A DNA stretch of 18,365 nt from Hemicentrotus pulcherrimus (lineage: Eukaryota > Echinodermata > Echinoidea > Camarodonta > Strongylocentrotidae), in NCBI GenBank assembly GCA_003118195.1, contig BEXV01001320.1, positions 61,998 to 80,362 on the forward strand, given 5' to 3'. Made by a program: the position numbers and the translations under genes. This document shows, piece by piece, positions 1 to 10,013 of this stretch (positions within the stretch are counted from its first letter, which is position 1; every line of letters starts with the position of its first letter). Under the pieces are notes generated by a model. The model did no database searches, was not told the DNA's origin, and saw only the letters and a program-made list of their open reading frames with translations.

Positions 1-90
1 AAAAAAAAAAAAATTCGAACCACAATAATATCGAATTATGTCACTATGACAATGACGTAAACAAGAAAATACCTAGTAAAAGGATTTCCT

Positions 91-200
91 GTTTTCAGGA
101 AGTGACGGCTAAGTTACGCGCTGCGCTTAAAGCCGACCCCCACTTCGTGAAATTCTCGTCCGCTCTTTTCTGCTTTTATTTGTTTCACGAAGTGACGGAA
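91..200. repeat. Inverted-repeat arms with TTCACGAAGTGACGG core
   Basis: Three arm sequences are visible. A right-type arm, GTTTTCAGGAAGTGACGGCT, is at 91-110. A left-type arm with CACTTCGTGAAA is at about 132-152. A second right-type arm, TTTCACGAAGTGACGG, is at 183-198. The last two are inverted relative to each other and could fold into a hairpin. The same arm sequence bounds the hairpins at 6521-6600 and 6779-6854, so this is a dispersed family, probably a non-autonomous DNA element of MITE type. No transposase is visible nearby. The family assignment is inference. Confidence 0.6.
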
Positions 201-2744
201 CTTAAAATTTCGCAATTTGGAGCAGTGGCAGACTATGAAAAGGTGAGTTAGTTATAGTTCTTTTTAGGTAAAGTAATATGATATACTCTTTTGAGTCATT
301 CTGATTCTTTGTAAGCAATAATTAATATGTCCATGAGCGCAGAAATGTATACAAAATGCACCGCCGATCCACACACCGCCCCACATACTAATTTTCATGT
401 AAGCGAATAAAGGAGTGAAGTAGGTGATGCAAAACTAAAACGACCAAATCATGTCTGAACAAACATACATCTAGATTAAATACCTTAATTGCTGGGTCTT
501 TCTTATCTCATTTCACATCAAATAATGATGTTTTAATTTTTAATTTTTTTTTATACATTTGCTTAAGTTAAGAATAAGAACGAAGTTTTACTTTTAACGA
601 AAGTTAAACTTGAGTTTAGACCCTACTTTTGTTTTTGTTTTAGTTTTACTTGTACTTTTAGTATTAGTAGTTTAGCTAGTTATACATTTTGTTTAGAGTC
701 TATAACTCTAGATCATAATTATCCATTTATGTCCGCCACTAGTCAGTAATCTAGAGGTGAGTAGAACAGGATCTAGACAAAAATGAGTCACAGTGACTGT
801 ACTTGTAAAGGTGTGCTTGGGGTGTAAGCAGCTTCAGGGCTTCAAGCCCAAGGCCAACATGGCCAAGGGCAAGGGGAGTTATGAAATTATCATCATGCTG
901 AGCTGAGATGGCATGGGATATGTAGACTCTCCTGTTTAATATAACTGATAAGGAATACGTTGCCTTTAAAGCAAAACGGGGCATGAATGAACAGTTATTT
1001 AAAAAATGAAAATCAAATAGTCTACGGTCCTACCCTGAAAATGACTAATGGCACCATCCGGAAATTGGATACTTTTGTTTGGAGACTGAAGTAATCTCGT
1101 GAGTAGTCTACCGGTTAGGCAACATTGCACACACATTTAGCTTATTTTCGTCCATTGTCTGTACTCAAGGTGTGTTTTAAAGGTAATACAAGGTTTTGGT
1201 ATGGGATCCTGAATTCGGTTCAAATAAACATATTGGAAGCATATGCGATCCCACAAAATTCAGTGAACGTTGTCGCGGTTGAAATCGAGTCTTAAATTAT
1301 GAAATTGCAAATAAAAAACTCTTTATGTTGTATAGCTCCCTCTCAAGGTCAATATATTAATTAAACTATTAAACAATGTTTCTTTTTTTAAATCGACCGA
1401 TTAGCTATTCCCGTTTGGAAATTATAAATCACAACTACATATTCTGAGATTTTCATGGTCGCAGCTACCATTGTACGGCCGTATAGGTGCTATTTGAAAT
1501 TTATCAAAATTTACCGGGAGCACCCAATTTTCAAAATTCCCAAAACTTTGTATTACTTTTAAAGGCAGCACTTTAGTATCCTTGGTCCCTCGCCCTATGA
1601 AATAATTCTTTTTGACAAGTGTTCTTGATACCAGCAAATGTTGCCCAACTCCACTATGTATTTTAAAGAATTTTCTAAGCAAGCACCATACCAGATGATG
1701 TACAATGGCACAACATTGCACAGGAGAATCTACAGGAATAACCTACACTTCAGTGCTTATGATTATGATGATGTTTTTGCTTATACTTAGTTTCAGATGC
1801 AGTAGATACAATTTGTGTTTATATGAAGGAAGCACTAGAACTGGTTCATCTACTTTTCAATGCCGCAGGCCAGATACAAATCCAGATGAAAATAGTTTTC
1901 ATGGTCTGTGAAAGAAAATCACACATTAGCAGCATATACAGTCATGTAGAGATGTATGATTAATCATGACCGGTCTGTATAATGCCATCCATTGCTTTGC
2001 GCTCACTACCGAACTTGCGATCGATAAAAATCTTTGAAATGCACTGCTATTATATATGATGGCTACATAAACAATTGAATATTAACAGGGAAATATAGAT
2101 ATGGAATATGTAATGCACTTAGCAGACATAGTACAAAGCTGGACAGGAACGTGTTTCTAATTTTGGCGAATCCTATATAAGTACATGACCATTGGTATAT
2201 AATATTTTCAGCTGAAACTTCTATGAACCAAAATTGGAATATTTGTTGTAAATAGAGTGTATAGAGTCAAGTCTTGATCATCAAGGACCGAGCACAGGTG
2301 GTAGTTGTTTGGTAGGGGCAATTGAAAACGTCTGTTTGGGGTCAGTTATGCCTAGTGATTAATTTGATGTACAAAAGATATTACCCGTATCAGACATCTG
2401 AGCAGTGGTTTTACAAAATCATATCACACTCGTTTGTAATCCTAAAAGGGCTAAACGGGGAATATGAGACCATATTTACCGCCTATGGACTTTACGTGTT
2501 AAAAAAGCATGAAATATTATAGCAATATTCACCGCGCCGTATTTTGTCTTTTTCATCGCGCACTCTTTTGTGACCATATTGGGTACACTGTTTGCAGTGT
2601 ATCGAACATTTTGCCAAGCAGTTGGCCTGCACAGTGTTGATTTGACAAAGTCTGTTCAGTTCTATGTGATTGCTCTAGTATTTGCTCTAGATGTCTGATT
2701 TAGATAATAATAACAATATTGACTGGCTTAACTTTCGGGAGAAA
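201..2744. other. No recognisable gene
   Basis: This stretch is AT-rich and I can support no gene or RNA in it. Open frames of up to 99 codons occur at 1422-1721 (minus) and 1705-1911 (plus), and they overlap each other on opposite strands. The plus-strand one has a hydrophobic stretch (SVLMIMMMFLLILSF), but it has no recognisable domain and no convincing splice context. I treat them as chance. The unseen 5' exon of the downstream sialyltransferase could in principle lie here, but I cannot identify it. Confidence 0.5.
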
Positions 2745-2833
2745 CCACATAATTATATTTCCCTCACAAGACCCAAATTGCCCTCGTCTTTGACTCGGGG
2801 CAATGTGAGTCTAGTTTGGGAAATATTATGTGG
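2745..2833. repeat. 89 bp imperfect palindrome (foldback element)
   Basis: The left arm begins CCACATAATTATATTTCCC and the right arm ends GGGAAATATTATGTGG, so the outer ends are complementary with a small indel. An inner pair, TTGCCCTCG and CTCGGGGCAA, closes near the centre around TCTTTGA. The arms are roughly 40 nt each with mismatches. This is the structure of a small foldback or MITE-like repeat. It lies inside a 79-codon open frame (2691-2930), which is therefore unlikely to be a real gene. Confidence 0.6.
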
Positions 2834-4939
2834 TATCTCCCTCAAGGCCAGTCCGTATTATATAAATATTAGATGTGTTTTTTTAACCTATGTTCGCAAA
2901 AACAAAATAGGAAAACAACTTGTACTGTAATTATTTCTTTTATTATACAAAATTAGATTGTGGATACAGGGACCGACATGCCGGTTAGATGGGTCCTTGA
3001 TAATTCACTGAACACAGAGCTGCAGATATGACTTGACATGGTGACATTAAAGTAGTTCAGATGGCTTCGATGGCGATTCTGATGATGGGCCACTGTCTAT
3101 GCTTGTGAACAAGTCAAAAGGTATCTTCTTCCCTTCTTGATCGTTTCCAAATAGTTAAAACTTGAGATATTCCTAATTAAATGTTTTCAATGTTAAGGTC
3201 TCTTAGTTTAATAAGGGAATGAGCGGTCCTATCGAAGTTAGCATGTAAGTTTTTTTTTTTTAATCCTTAACAAAAATTGCTAATACTAAGGTTATACCAA
3301 TTAAAGTATCTAATTTAAGAGCCTCTCTAAAAGTTGGTACCAAAACTACACAAAATTATTTCACCTAATCATAATTTTAATGCACTGTAAAGTTCCCTTT
3401 CATAATTGACATTCAAATAATGATTTTCTATTGATTTTGACTTCGAATTTTTTATCATGATTTTTCTTTCTCTTATTTCCTTTTGCTTTCAAGCAGTGTA
3501 GATCAAGAATCTTCGCTGCTTCAACCACTATCGCTTGGATGACATACGTGTGAAGAAACTTGAAGAACTTTTGTTGAAGAGCATGCATAAGAAACTAGAA
3601 TCAATTGTATTGATCGTTGTGGCAATACTTCAATGTTTCAATACCTTAATCTCTCTTTTATATTGTTTAATTGTAAACATTTTGAATATGATATAGAAAA
3701 CTCCACTCATAATTTTAATTGTGTGTAGAATTCAGTAATCACAATGAAATGGATTGATTATAAAATCAATGAATTGATAAGTGAACTTTTAATATTGTTC
3801 ATGATTTCTGAAACAATGAACTGAATTGTCGTACCTGTGTCAGTTTTCGATTACAGTATTGTAATGAATTCCTGCAAACACAAATCTTTGATATTCAAAT
3901 GTTTAGCTCAGAACAGCTATTTATCAGGTATATCTACCTCATTTTTATAAAAATCAGTAATGCATATTAGAGATTTTTGGATTTCAGTTCCTTCAATTCT
4001 CATATCGTATCTTTGTATTGAAATACTTGTTTGTTTCTTTTAAATGTTTCTATTTACAGGGGCTGATGCCTTTATTAGAACATGAATATGACTTACATTT
4101 CAACAATTTGTTTTTCTGTCAAAACACAATGTTACTAGTTCACATTAAATGGTTTTATTTTTTACTTCTCTGTTATTCTCATCATAATTGTATTTGGTAC
4201 TTCAAACTATCCTATAATCATACAATATAATGTTGCTGTTTTTAATTGTATCTGTTTGATGAGAAATGAAATAGTTAAGTCAAAATGATATTTCTATGTT
4301 TAGCATGCATTGTTCAGCTAATATTGTTTAGTCAAAGATTACGTGTTCGTCTGGGTGAAGATAACCTTTTAGCATTGGTAAACTTTGTAGCGTTTGAGAC
4401 TGTGTACTAAATTTTATTGAAATACCCTACAAAGAGATTGTGTAACCTGACTTGCTTCTGATACTCTACTCACAAAACATATATGAAAAACAGTAATGAA
4501 CAAAAAAGTAACGTTGATGATTATTTTAGTCATATTTCTCAATGAAAAACGCCACCTTTTTTTCTTCTTCAAGAACTGCCTTGTTTCGTTACGATCAACA
4601 TATAACCTTTCAGCTAGAACATGATAACCATGGCATGCAAGGAAGAGACTATACCACACAGTACTGTTTTGAATACCTCTTTTGTCTTCAGGTAAATAAT
4701 CAATGCAGATGATGAGGATGATGATGTAAAAGATAAAGATATTTTAGCATATTTACAAGTACTGTATAATGTTTGAAATAACCTTCGTATTCCGTGGATG
4801 TATACCTGATGAGTCTTTTCCACATAACCCTAAATGTACGTTTCAAAATGCAATACAGTATTGATGATAATTGATGATGATATGTTTGGTATGAATTATT
4901 TGATATTTTAAATTTATATTTACCTCTTTTTTGTTTTTT
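2834..4939. other. No recognisable gene
   Basis: This is AT-rich non-coding sequence. It has homopolymer T runs (for example near 3249-3261) and a short GAT-type run at 4707-4725. Short open frames at 3400-3588 (minus), 4018-4230 (plus) and 4414-4823 (minus) have no recognisable domain, biased composition and no splice support. I see no RNA gene. Confidence 0.5.
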
Positions 4940-5067
4940 GTTGTAAAGAAGTTATCGGCATGCACCCAGTAGATTTTCATTATGTGTTTGATCTTCTTAT
5001 CGAAAACAAGATCAAACACATCATCATAATCTACAGAGTGCAACCAAAAATGTCTTTACAATAATTG
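4940..5067. repeat. Foldback module A, copy 1 (128 bp)
   Basis: This is an imperfect inverted repeat with arms of about 60 nt. The core is ATGTGTTTGATCTT at 4982-4995, complementary to AAGATCAAACACAT at 5008-5021. The complementarity extends outwards, for example GTAGATTTTCAT against the later TAATCTAC, and GTTGTAAAGA at the left end against TCTTTACAAT at the right end. A second copy of the same length at 5731-5858 differs at about 14 positions by my alignment. No coding capacity is visible. It is likely a non-autonomous foldback element. Module B follows directly. Confidence 0.75.
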
Positions 5068-5072
5068 CATTT

Positions 5073-5226
5073 AATAGTAAGCGCAAAGACAATGATTCAT
5101 GACAATTGTCAATTGTCATGAGTTTATCGTCTAGACGTATGGCAAAAGATAATTGGGATAATAAGGATCAGAATGATACCTATACTACTAGGCCTTCTTC
5201 TATACCTACACTCCTACCACTGTAGA
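5073..5226. repeat. Module B, copy 1, with perfect palindromes
   Basis: This segment recurs at 6311-6475 with recognisable identity throughout, for example GAGTTTATCGTCTAGAC and AATAAGGATCAGAATGATAC in both. It contains a perfect 11 bp inverted repeat with a single-base spacer (CATGACAATTG at 5098-5108, CAATTGTCATG at 5110-5120). It also contains a 10 bp palindrome, CGTCTAGACG, at 5128-5137. It directly follows foldback module A. The second copy is separated from its own module A by about 450 bp. No coding sequence is visible. Confidence 0.7.
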
Positions 5227-5228
5227 TT

Positions 5229-5470
5229 ATGCTGATAATACAGATGATAACAATTTTAATAATATTACTTATATTAATCGTCATCATATTCATCACGTTC
5301 ATATTCATCATAATGATAACAATAATAATGATAATAATAACATTAACGATAAGAATCATACTAAATATAATAATTACAATAATAATGATAATAATTCCAA
5401 AAATAGCATTAGTAACACCACCAACCATAATAATATTTACAATAATAATAATTGTTATTATACTGCTACT
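5229..5470. repeat. Degenerate ATA/ATG trinucleotide-like low-complexity tract
   Basis: Imperfect runs of AATAAT, ATGATAATA and TTATATTAA-like triplets fill this stretch. Both strands show open frames here that translate to Ile/Met-rich proteins (plus 5229-5573, minus 5180-5563). Those are a direct result of the triplet repeat, not genes. The tract lies between the two copies of foldback module A. Confidence 0.7.
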
Positions 5471-5730
5471 AATACTGTTCCTACTACATGTACCAGGAAG
5501 AAGGAGGGGAAGAGGAAGAATCTTATTGTTAATTTTCTGTATTATCGAGGCATACAAATGCACAGGGAGGTAAGAGAGGGAAAAGTAAGGCGATAAAGAG
5601 GAAAAGAGGGAGAGAGAACGAGAGGGGGTAGCCTATGGCCCGGGTTCAAATTAAGGTCTCTTTTATGTATTAGACCCGGTACGATTGCCATGTGTACGCC
5701 ACACCGAATAGCACCTCACATTTGGTTATT

Positions 5731-5858
5731 GTTGTAAAGAACTTGTTGGCATGCACCTAGTAGATTTTCATCATGTGATTGATCTTGTTATTGAAATCAA
5801 GATCAAACACATCATCATAAATTACAGAGTGCAACCAAAAATTTCTTAACAACAATTG
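5731..5858. repeat. Foldback module A, copy 2 (128 bp)
   Basis: This matches 4940-5067 base for base over 128 bp with about 14 substitutions and no length change. The central inverted repeat is partly preserved: AAGATCAAACACATCATC is intact on the right, while the left arm reads ATGTGATTGATCTT and so carries a mismatch. The two copies are about 790 bp apart in the same orientation. Confidence 0.75.
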
Positions 5859-6310
5859 AATTTCTTTCAGGAAGCCTAACAATAAAAGCTGTTTTTGATT
5901 CAAAGAGCATCGTGGAGACGATGCACAAACAAGTATAATAATCTCTCCCCGCCAAATAATCCGAACAAAAGAATCGACCGAGTGTAATCAACCGAGTCCT
6001 TGAAAAATTAAACAATACTGCTTGTAAAGTATTATTGAAGGGCAGCAAAGGCAAACGCGATTGTCGCTACAATTCAGTAATCGTTGCTTGATTTGCTTTT
6101 CTCTCAAAATTAGCGTGAGATATCAAGCTTAGTAGAAATATGATCGACAAAAAAGATATTGTCTTGGAAATAGTCAGAAACATTAGCACTTGAATGAATA
6201 AAACATAATGGCAAACTAATAATACTAGAATGAATAGGACACAAGTTTATTTCTACCATTTAAATCATCCAGTACCAAATACCTAAGCAAAATTCGAGCC
6301 ACATGCATAT
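5859..6310. other. Segment separating module A copy 2 from module B copy 2
   Basis: About 450 bp has no counterpart between modules A and B in the first copy, where they abut. It contains no recognised gene. An open frame on the minus strand (5815-6054) overlaps the foldback and has no known domain. The stretch may be an insertion into an original A-B unit, or the A-B junction in copy 1 may be a deletion. I saw no clear terminal repeats or target-site duplication at its edges. Confidence 0.45.
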
Positions 6311-6475
6311 AATGGTAAGCTTAAAGACAACGATTCATGACAAGTTGTCAATTGTCATTCCTTTGAGTTTATCGTCTAGACATATTGCAAAAGATCAGGA
6401 TAATAAGGATCAGAATGATACTACTACTAGGCCTACTTGTACATGTATTATACTACACTACTGCCATTGTTGAGT
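6311..6475. repeat. Module B, copy 2
   Basis: This aligns with 5073-5226, starting at AATGGTAAGC (AATAGTAAGC in copy 1) and running through GAGTTTATCGTCTAGAC, AATAAGGATCAGAATGATAC and ACTACTAGGCCT. The perfect 11 bp inverted repeat of copy 1 is disrupted here (CATGACAAGTTGTCAATTGTCATTC). It is in the same orientation as copy 1. Confidence 0.7.
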
Positions 6476-6520
6476 ATCAAGAAATTGTTTCACACAATAA
6501 AAATCCAATATATTTTATAC

Positions 6521-6600
6521 GAGCCGTCACTTCGTGAAAACAAAATCAAAGCGTTCTAGTCTATGTAATTTGTGTTTTCACAAAATGACGGTTGTGTTTA
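6521..6600. repeat. Hairpin element, TCACTTCGTGA family, copy 1
   Basis: The left arm, GAGCCGTCACTTCGTGAAAAC, is at 6521-6541. The right arm, GTTTTCACAAAATGACGG, is at 6574-6591. They are complementary apart from two changes, with about 32 nt between. A second copy at 6779-6854 shares both arms and the flanking GTTTA on the right. This is MITE-like, with no coding capacity. The two copies might be ends of one composite element, since they lie about 180 bp apart. Confidence 0.7.
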
Positions 6601-6778
6601 AAGTTCAAACAGAGGAAACAAAAAGCAGCTACAGATAGAGGAAAATGTACTCTATCTCGTAGTTCGAATTATTTCATCTGTACATCAATTAAACAAAACG
6701 TTTTGCCGTATTTAGAGTCCATTTCGGGAATTCCACCCTCGATAAAAAAAACCCAGTATGTTTTACGGGCGCGGCTAT

Positions 6779-6854
6779 GAGCCGTCACTTCGTGAAAACG
6801 AAATTACAGCGCGTCCTTGAATTTCGTGTTTTCACGAAGTGACGGTTATGTTTA
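6779..6854. repeat. Hairpin element, TCACTTCGTGA family, copy 2
   Basis: The left arm runs from 6779 (GAGCCGTCACTTCGTGAAAA) into CGAAATT. The right arm, AATTTCGTGTTTTCACGAAG, continues into TGACGG at 6820-6845. Apart from a 2-nt indel the arms are perfectly complementary over about 24 bp, leaving a loop of about 14 nt (ACAGCGCGTCCTTG). It is better preserved than copy 1. A degenerate single arm, CAGTCACTTGGTGAAAA, appears at 7043-7059. Confidence 0.75.
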
Positions 6855-7913
6855 CAGCTCTTTTCCCCCCCAAAATATAAGAAATTATGGAAATAATAAA
6901 ACAAAAAACTAAACATTGAAATATGTTCTATCACAGGATATAACATTTACTTGCCCTTGATACATTAAATAGGTTGAGATTATAGTTTGAAAGTTTGAAA
7001 GCGATTTATTCAAAACTAACTTTCTTTTAATTGTGCGCTCATCAGTCACTTGGTGAAAATATAGACGATATAACGTTAATAATAAAAGTCATGATTGTAA
7101 AGACTTAAAAATACGGCAATTGCAATATCCTTGTGCATCCCCTTTTGAATTGTATGGACATGATAATTTATGTATCATATAATCTAAACATACATTCTGT
7201 AAGCAATACGTTAGGGTATGGATCTGCCTTTGAGGTGTTTTGGGTAAAGTCTTTGCAGTTGTGCTAAAACAAGTGAGTATTAAAGATAAACAAAGTCATT
7301 TTCCACGAGAAAAGATAACAATTAAAATGGGGAGACAGACATGGCGCGACTGAAAACCATCAAGTCGCAAATTGAAAGGAAATGTGACGCAAATGCATTT
7401 ATAACACCTTACAATGAAGCTCCAACCTTTGGGAAAGTACGTACGTGTATCCCCTTTCGAATAGGGCAATTTGTTCATCTTGGAGTGACGGGAAATCAAG
7501 CATAGACTAATGTCATGGTTGATTGGTTGTAGAAGGATGTAAGAGTGTGTATTAATAACGGCATCGTGAGGAAGCTAGAGCCTGGAAGATAACATTTCAG
7601 GGGCAGCTAGTTCAGATGGTTGTCCTACTGGTGACGAAAACCATGCAACTGAACTCTAAAGGAAAGATGCAGGAACTATGTAGATGTAATAAATGGATGT
7701 AAGCGCCTTTGTACATAATAATGGGTACAAGATCGTTTCATCTGCTGAGAGAGAGAAGGGCATTAATGCTATCTTAAGGGTTATGTGTGTTAATTTCCTT
7801 CTGGCTCTCAGAAGACAGGTTAAAGATGAAACCTGTAATTATAGATATATCATTCTCCTTGTCATGATTTTTTGAATTAAAGATTTGTAAAGTTTTGCTT
7901 TCTCAGTTGAAGA
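6855..7913. other. No recognisable gene
   Basis: This non-coding stretch has only short, featureless open frames at 7296-7499 (minus) and 7693-7875 (plus). A lone degenerate arm of the TCACTTCGTGA family lies at 7043-7059. I see no RNA gene or promoter signature. Confidence 0.5.
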
Positions 7914-8021
7914 AAATTGATGCAGATACTGTTAACTTTTGAGACCAAGAAGGGCATTATCTCAATGAAATTGATGTAGATACTATTATCTTTTGAGACG
8001 CAGAAGGGCATTATCTCAATG
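7914..8021 (+). repeat. 54 bp direct tandem duplication
   Basis: Two adjacent 54 bp units, 7914-7967 and 7968-8021, both begin AAATTGATG and end GAAGGGCATTATCTCAATG. They differ at about five positions. A minus-strand open frame of 66 codons (7877-8077) translates the duplication into a repeated peptide (EIMPF...SKDNSI and EIMPF...SKVNSI). That repetition follows from the DNA repeat and is not evidence of a gene. Confidence 0.85.
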
Positions 8022-8084
8022 TGAGAGTTAGCATCTGACTTCCTCTGAGTAGACTTGACATTCAGGAAAGAGGGCATTCAGATA

Positions 8085-8395
8085 AGGATGGTTATGATAA
8101 TGATGATTGTGATGATGAGGATGATAGTGATGGTGATGAAGATAATGATGGTAATGATCATGATGATGGTGATGATAATAATGTTAGTGATGATTCTAAT
8201 AAGGATGATGATGATGATTATGATGTCTATAGTGACGATACAAATCTCAACAAGGATGCTATTGGTGAGGAGGATGGTGATGATTATGATTGCGATGATG
8301 ATAAGGATGATTATGACGATGATGGTGATAATTATAGTAATAATTGTGATGAGGATGAATGTTGATGATCAAGATGATGAAGATGATAATGCTTG
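8085..8395. repeat. Degenerate GAT trinucleotide array
   Basis: About 300 bp of GAT/ATG triplets with scattered substitutions (GGT, AAT, TAT, GAC, GAA) and few length changes. Two frames stay open: one reads mostly Met/Ile, and one reads an Asp-rich string from about 8083 to the stop after 8361 without an in-frame ATG. The third frame is full of TGA stops. Open frames of this kind are expected from the repeat. I do not call a gene. Confidence 0.85.
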
Positions 8396-8914
8396 TAAGG
8401 ATGCTGACAGGTTGAATTGATGATTGTCAGTAATAATGATAAAGGCAGTAAAAAAAGACGATGCTTTTGATGTAAATATATCCCAACAACATCAAGGTTC
8501 ACTAAACATGATTCCTACACGTTTTATGGCATCTTATTACACACACAGACCAGTGATCAATTTCCTGTTAATAAAATCATAAACCTTGGCTTAAGCAGTA
8601 ACTTCTTGGCTTAAGCATACAAATGAATCTAAGCAGGATATTTTTTTTCTCAAATGACCCCTAGCTCTGCTTCGAAACAACCTTATACCATCAGGACTCT
8701 AGGGGTTTCATATAATATTCAAAACAAGTTACGCTGAGCATATCAGATCTTGTCAAGCATTTAATCGGTCTTGTCAAAGCGGGGAGAGGGGTCTGTACTT
8801 TTATGACCCACGTCGGACCATCTCCATGAATACTTTAATCAGATTTAACACAATTTCAGGGATGTGTGAATACTTTGCCAGGGTCTTAAAGGGGCCATTG
8901 AACATATTAACATG
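8396..8914. other. No recognisable gene
   Basis: Unremarkable AT-rich sequence with no supported coding region. A short direct repeat, CTTGGCTTAAGCA, occurs twice near 8584-8617. Confidence 0.5.
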
Positions 8915-9301
8915 ATTGTGAAAGCAGTTTAAACAGAGACCACTCGAGGTTAACAATTGAAATTAAAATTCATACCGGTATTTCATATTCATATTATGGT
9001 AAACGTAGAGATCACTTGAGTGAATAATTAAGAAAAGAGGAAGAGGCAAACATCTGGAAAGCAAAGCTTGTGTTGGGAAGTCCATATCAATTTAAGATGA
9101 GTTCCTATAGAAGCATCAGCATTAATAAGGCATTATTCATAGGTGGGTGCTTTTTATAAGTGATTCTACCGTAAAACATGTGTGTAAAGACCACTCAAAA
9201 GAAAAATGAAAAGCAGCCCTTGATGTACAGGTTCCATTGGTATTCCATTGATGCACTATTCTAGGAAAACAAACATTTAGTGTCATTTAATAGACAGAGA
9301 A
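8915..9301 (+). repeat. Diverged copies of the 142 bp repeat family
   Basis: This stretch contains scattered degraded forms of motifs from the tandem repeat that follows: GAGACCACTCGAGG, GAGATCACTTGAGTG, ATAGGTGGGTGCTTTTTATAA and ACATGTGTGTAAAGACCACTC. They correspond to AAGGCCACTTGAGGG and AGGCAGGTGGACTTTATAA in the intact units. The order and spacing suggest two or three older units of the same array. Confidence 0.55.
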
Positions 9302-9585
9302 ACACAGTGAAACCTGTATATAAAGGCCACTTGAGGGAAGCAAAGAAGCTAGTGTTATTAGGCAGGTGGACTTTATAAACAGGTTCCTTCAGTATAGTGA
9401 TTATTTATTTTAGTGGACCATATCATTATGGAATACCAATGATACACAGTGAAACCTGTATATAAAGGCCAATTGAGGGAAGCAAAGAAGCTAGTGCTAT
9501 TAGGCAGGTGGACTTTATAAACAGGTTCCTTCAGTATAGTGATTATTTATTTTAGTGGACCATATTACTATGGAATCCCAATGAT
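9302..9585 (+). repeat. Two tandem 142 bp units (ACCTGTATATAAAGGCCAC family)
   Basis: Units 9302-9443 and 9444-9585 both start ACACAGTGAAACCTGTATAT and end CCAATGAT. I count about five substitutions and no indels between them, so this duplication is recent compared with its diverged neighbours. A related copy lies at 17528-17683 in intron 4 of the sialyltransferase gene. The motif pair (AACCTGTRTATAAAG.CCAC and GGCAGGT.GACTTTATA) is characteristic of a dispersed repeat. I believe such repeats are common in marine invertebrate genomes, but that is from memory. Confidence 0.85.
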
Positions 9586-9957
9586 ATTGTCAGTTACTCA
9601 TCACTTCATTCATTTAAGTCAAAGTTGAAACAATTTGTATCCAACTCTAAAGATTTAGTTTGTATGGTGTTTCTTACTAATTTTCTCGCTTTTTTCCTTT
9701 TCATATCATTCATTCCCTCTATGTATTGAATTATTTAGTACCAACACCCAACTATACTCATCCCAAACATAGATTTGCTTGTAATATATATATTTATTTT
9801 TGTATGGGTCTATTGTTTAATTTAAAAATTGTTATTGTATTCTAATATTGTAATTTTAAGCAGGGGATGATCCCTGATAAACCTCTGTGGTAACTTTTCG
9901 ATCACCCCCTCTGCAGGTTCATCTTTTGTTTGAATGCAAAGAAATAAAAAATGAATT
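9586..9957 (+). mobile_element. 3' end of a CR1-like non-LTR retrotransposon (C-terminus plus 3' UTR)
   Basis: Starting right after the 142 bp tandem, the frame through 9601 reads SLHSFKSKLKQFVSNSK and ends at TGA 9727-9729. An ...SFKSKLK... string close to the stop codon is typical of the extreme C-terminus of the polyprotein in CR1/Jockey-type LINEs. The following T-rich stretch holds a GGGGATGATCCC-type hairpin region (about 9860-9920) and an A-rich end (GAAATAAAAAATGAATTGAT), resembling a LINE 3' UTR and tail. The copy is truncated on its 5' side. Family placement is from pattern memory, not a search. Confidence 0.6.
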
Positions 9958-10013
9958 GATAGAGTAAGGCGAGGCGTCAAAAATATATACCAGCCGGCGG
10001 CAGCTAACTGCAC

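Noticed and set aside
1..13. Poly-A at the left edge as the tail of a retroposed copy
   Set aside because: The preceding sequence is outside the window, so a tail cannot be distinguished from a simple A-run.
1422..1911. Opposite-strand open frames of 99 and 68 codons, one with a hydrophobic stretch
   Set aside because: No recognisable domain and no splice context. I considered the plus-strand one as the missing 5' exon, but there was no convincing donor giving phase 0 into 14213.
5180..5573. Overlapping Ile/Met-rich open frames on both strands (127 and 114 codons)
   Set aside because: They come from the degenerate ATA/ATG triplet tract and cover each other on opposite strands. A hydrophobic membrane protein is not supported.
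5625..5700. tRNA-like B-box word GGTTCAAATT after GCCTATGGCCCG
   Set aside because: The A-box-like and B-box-like words overlap, no cloverleaf can be drawn, and no SINE structure follows.
8038..8364. Asp-rich open frame of about 108 codons
   Set aside because: Two of three frames stay open automatically in a GAT/ATG triplet array. There is no in-frame ATG and no recognised domain.
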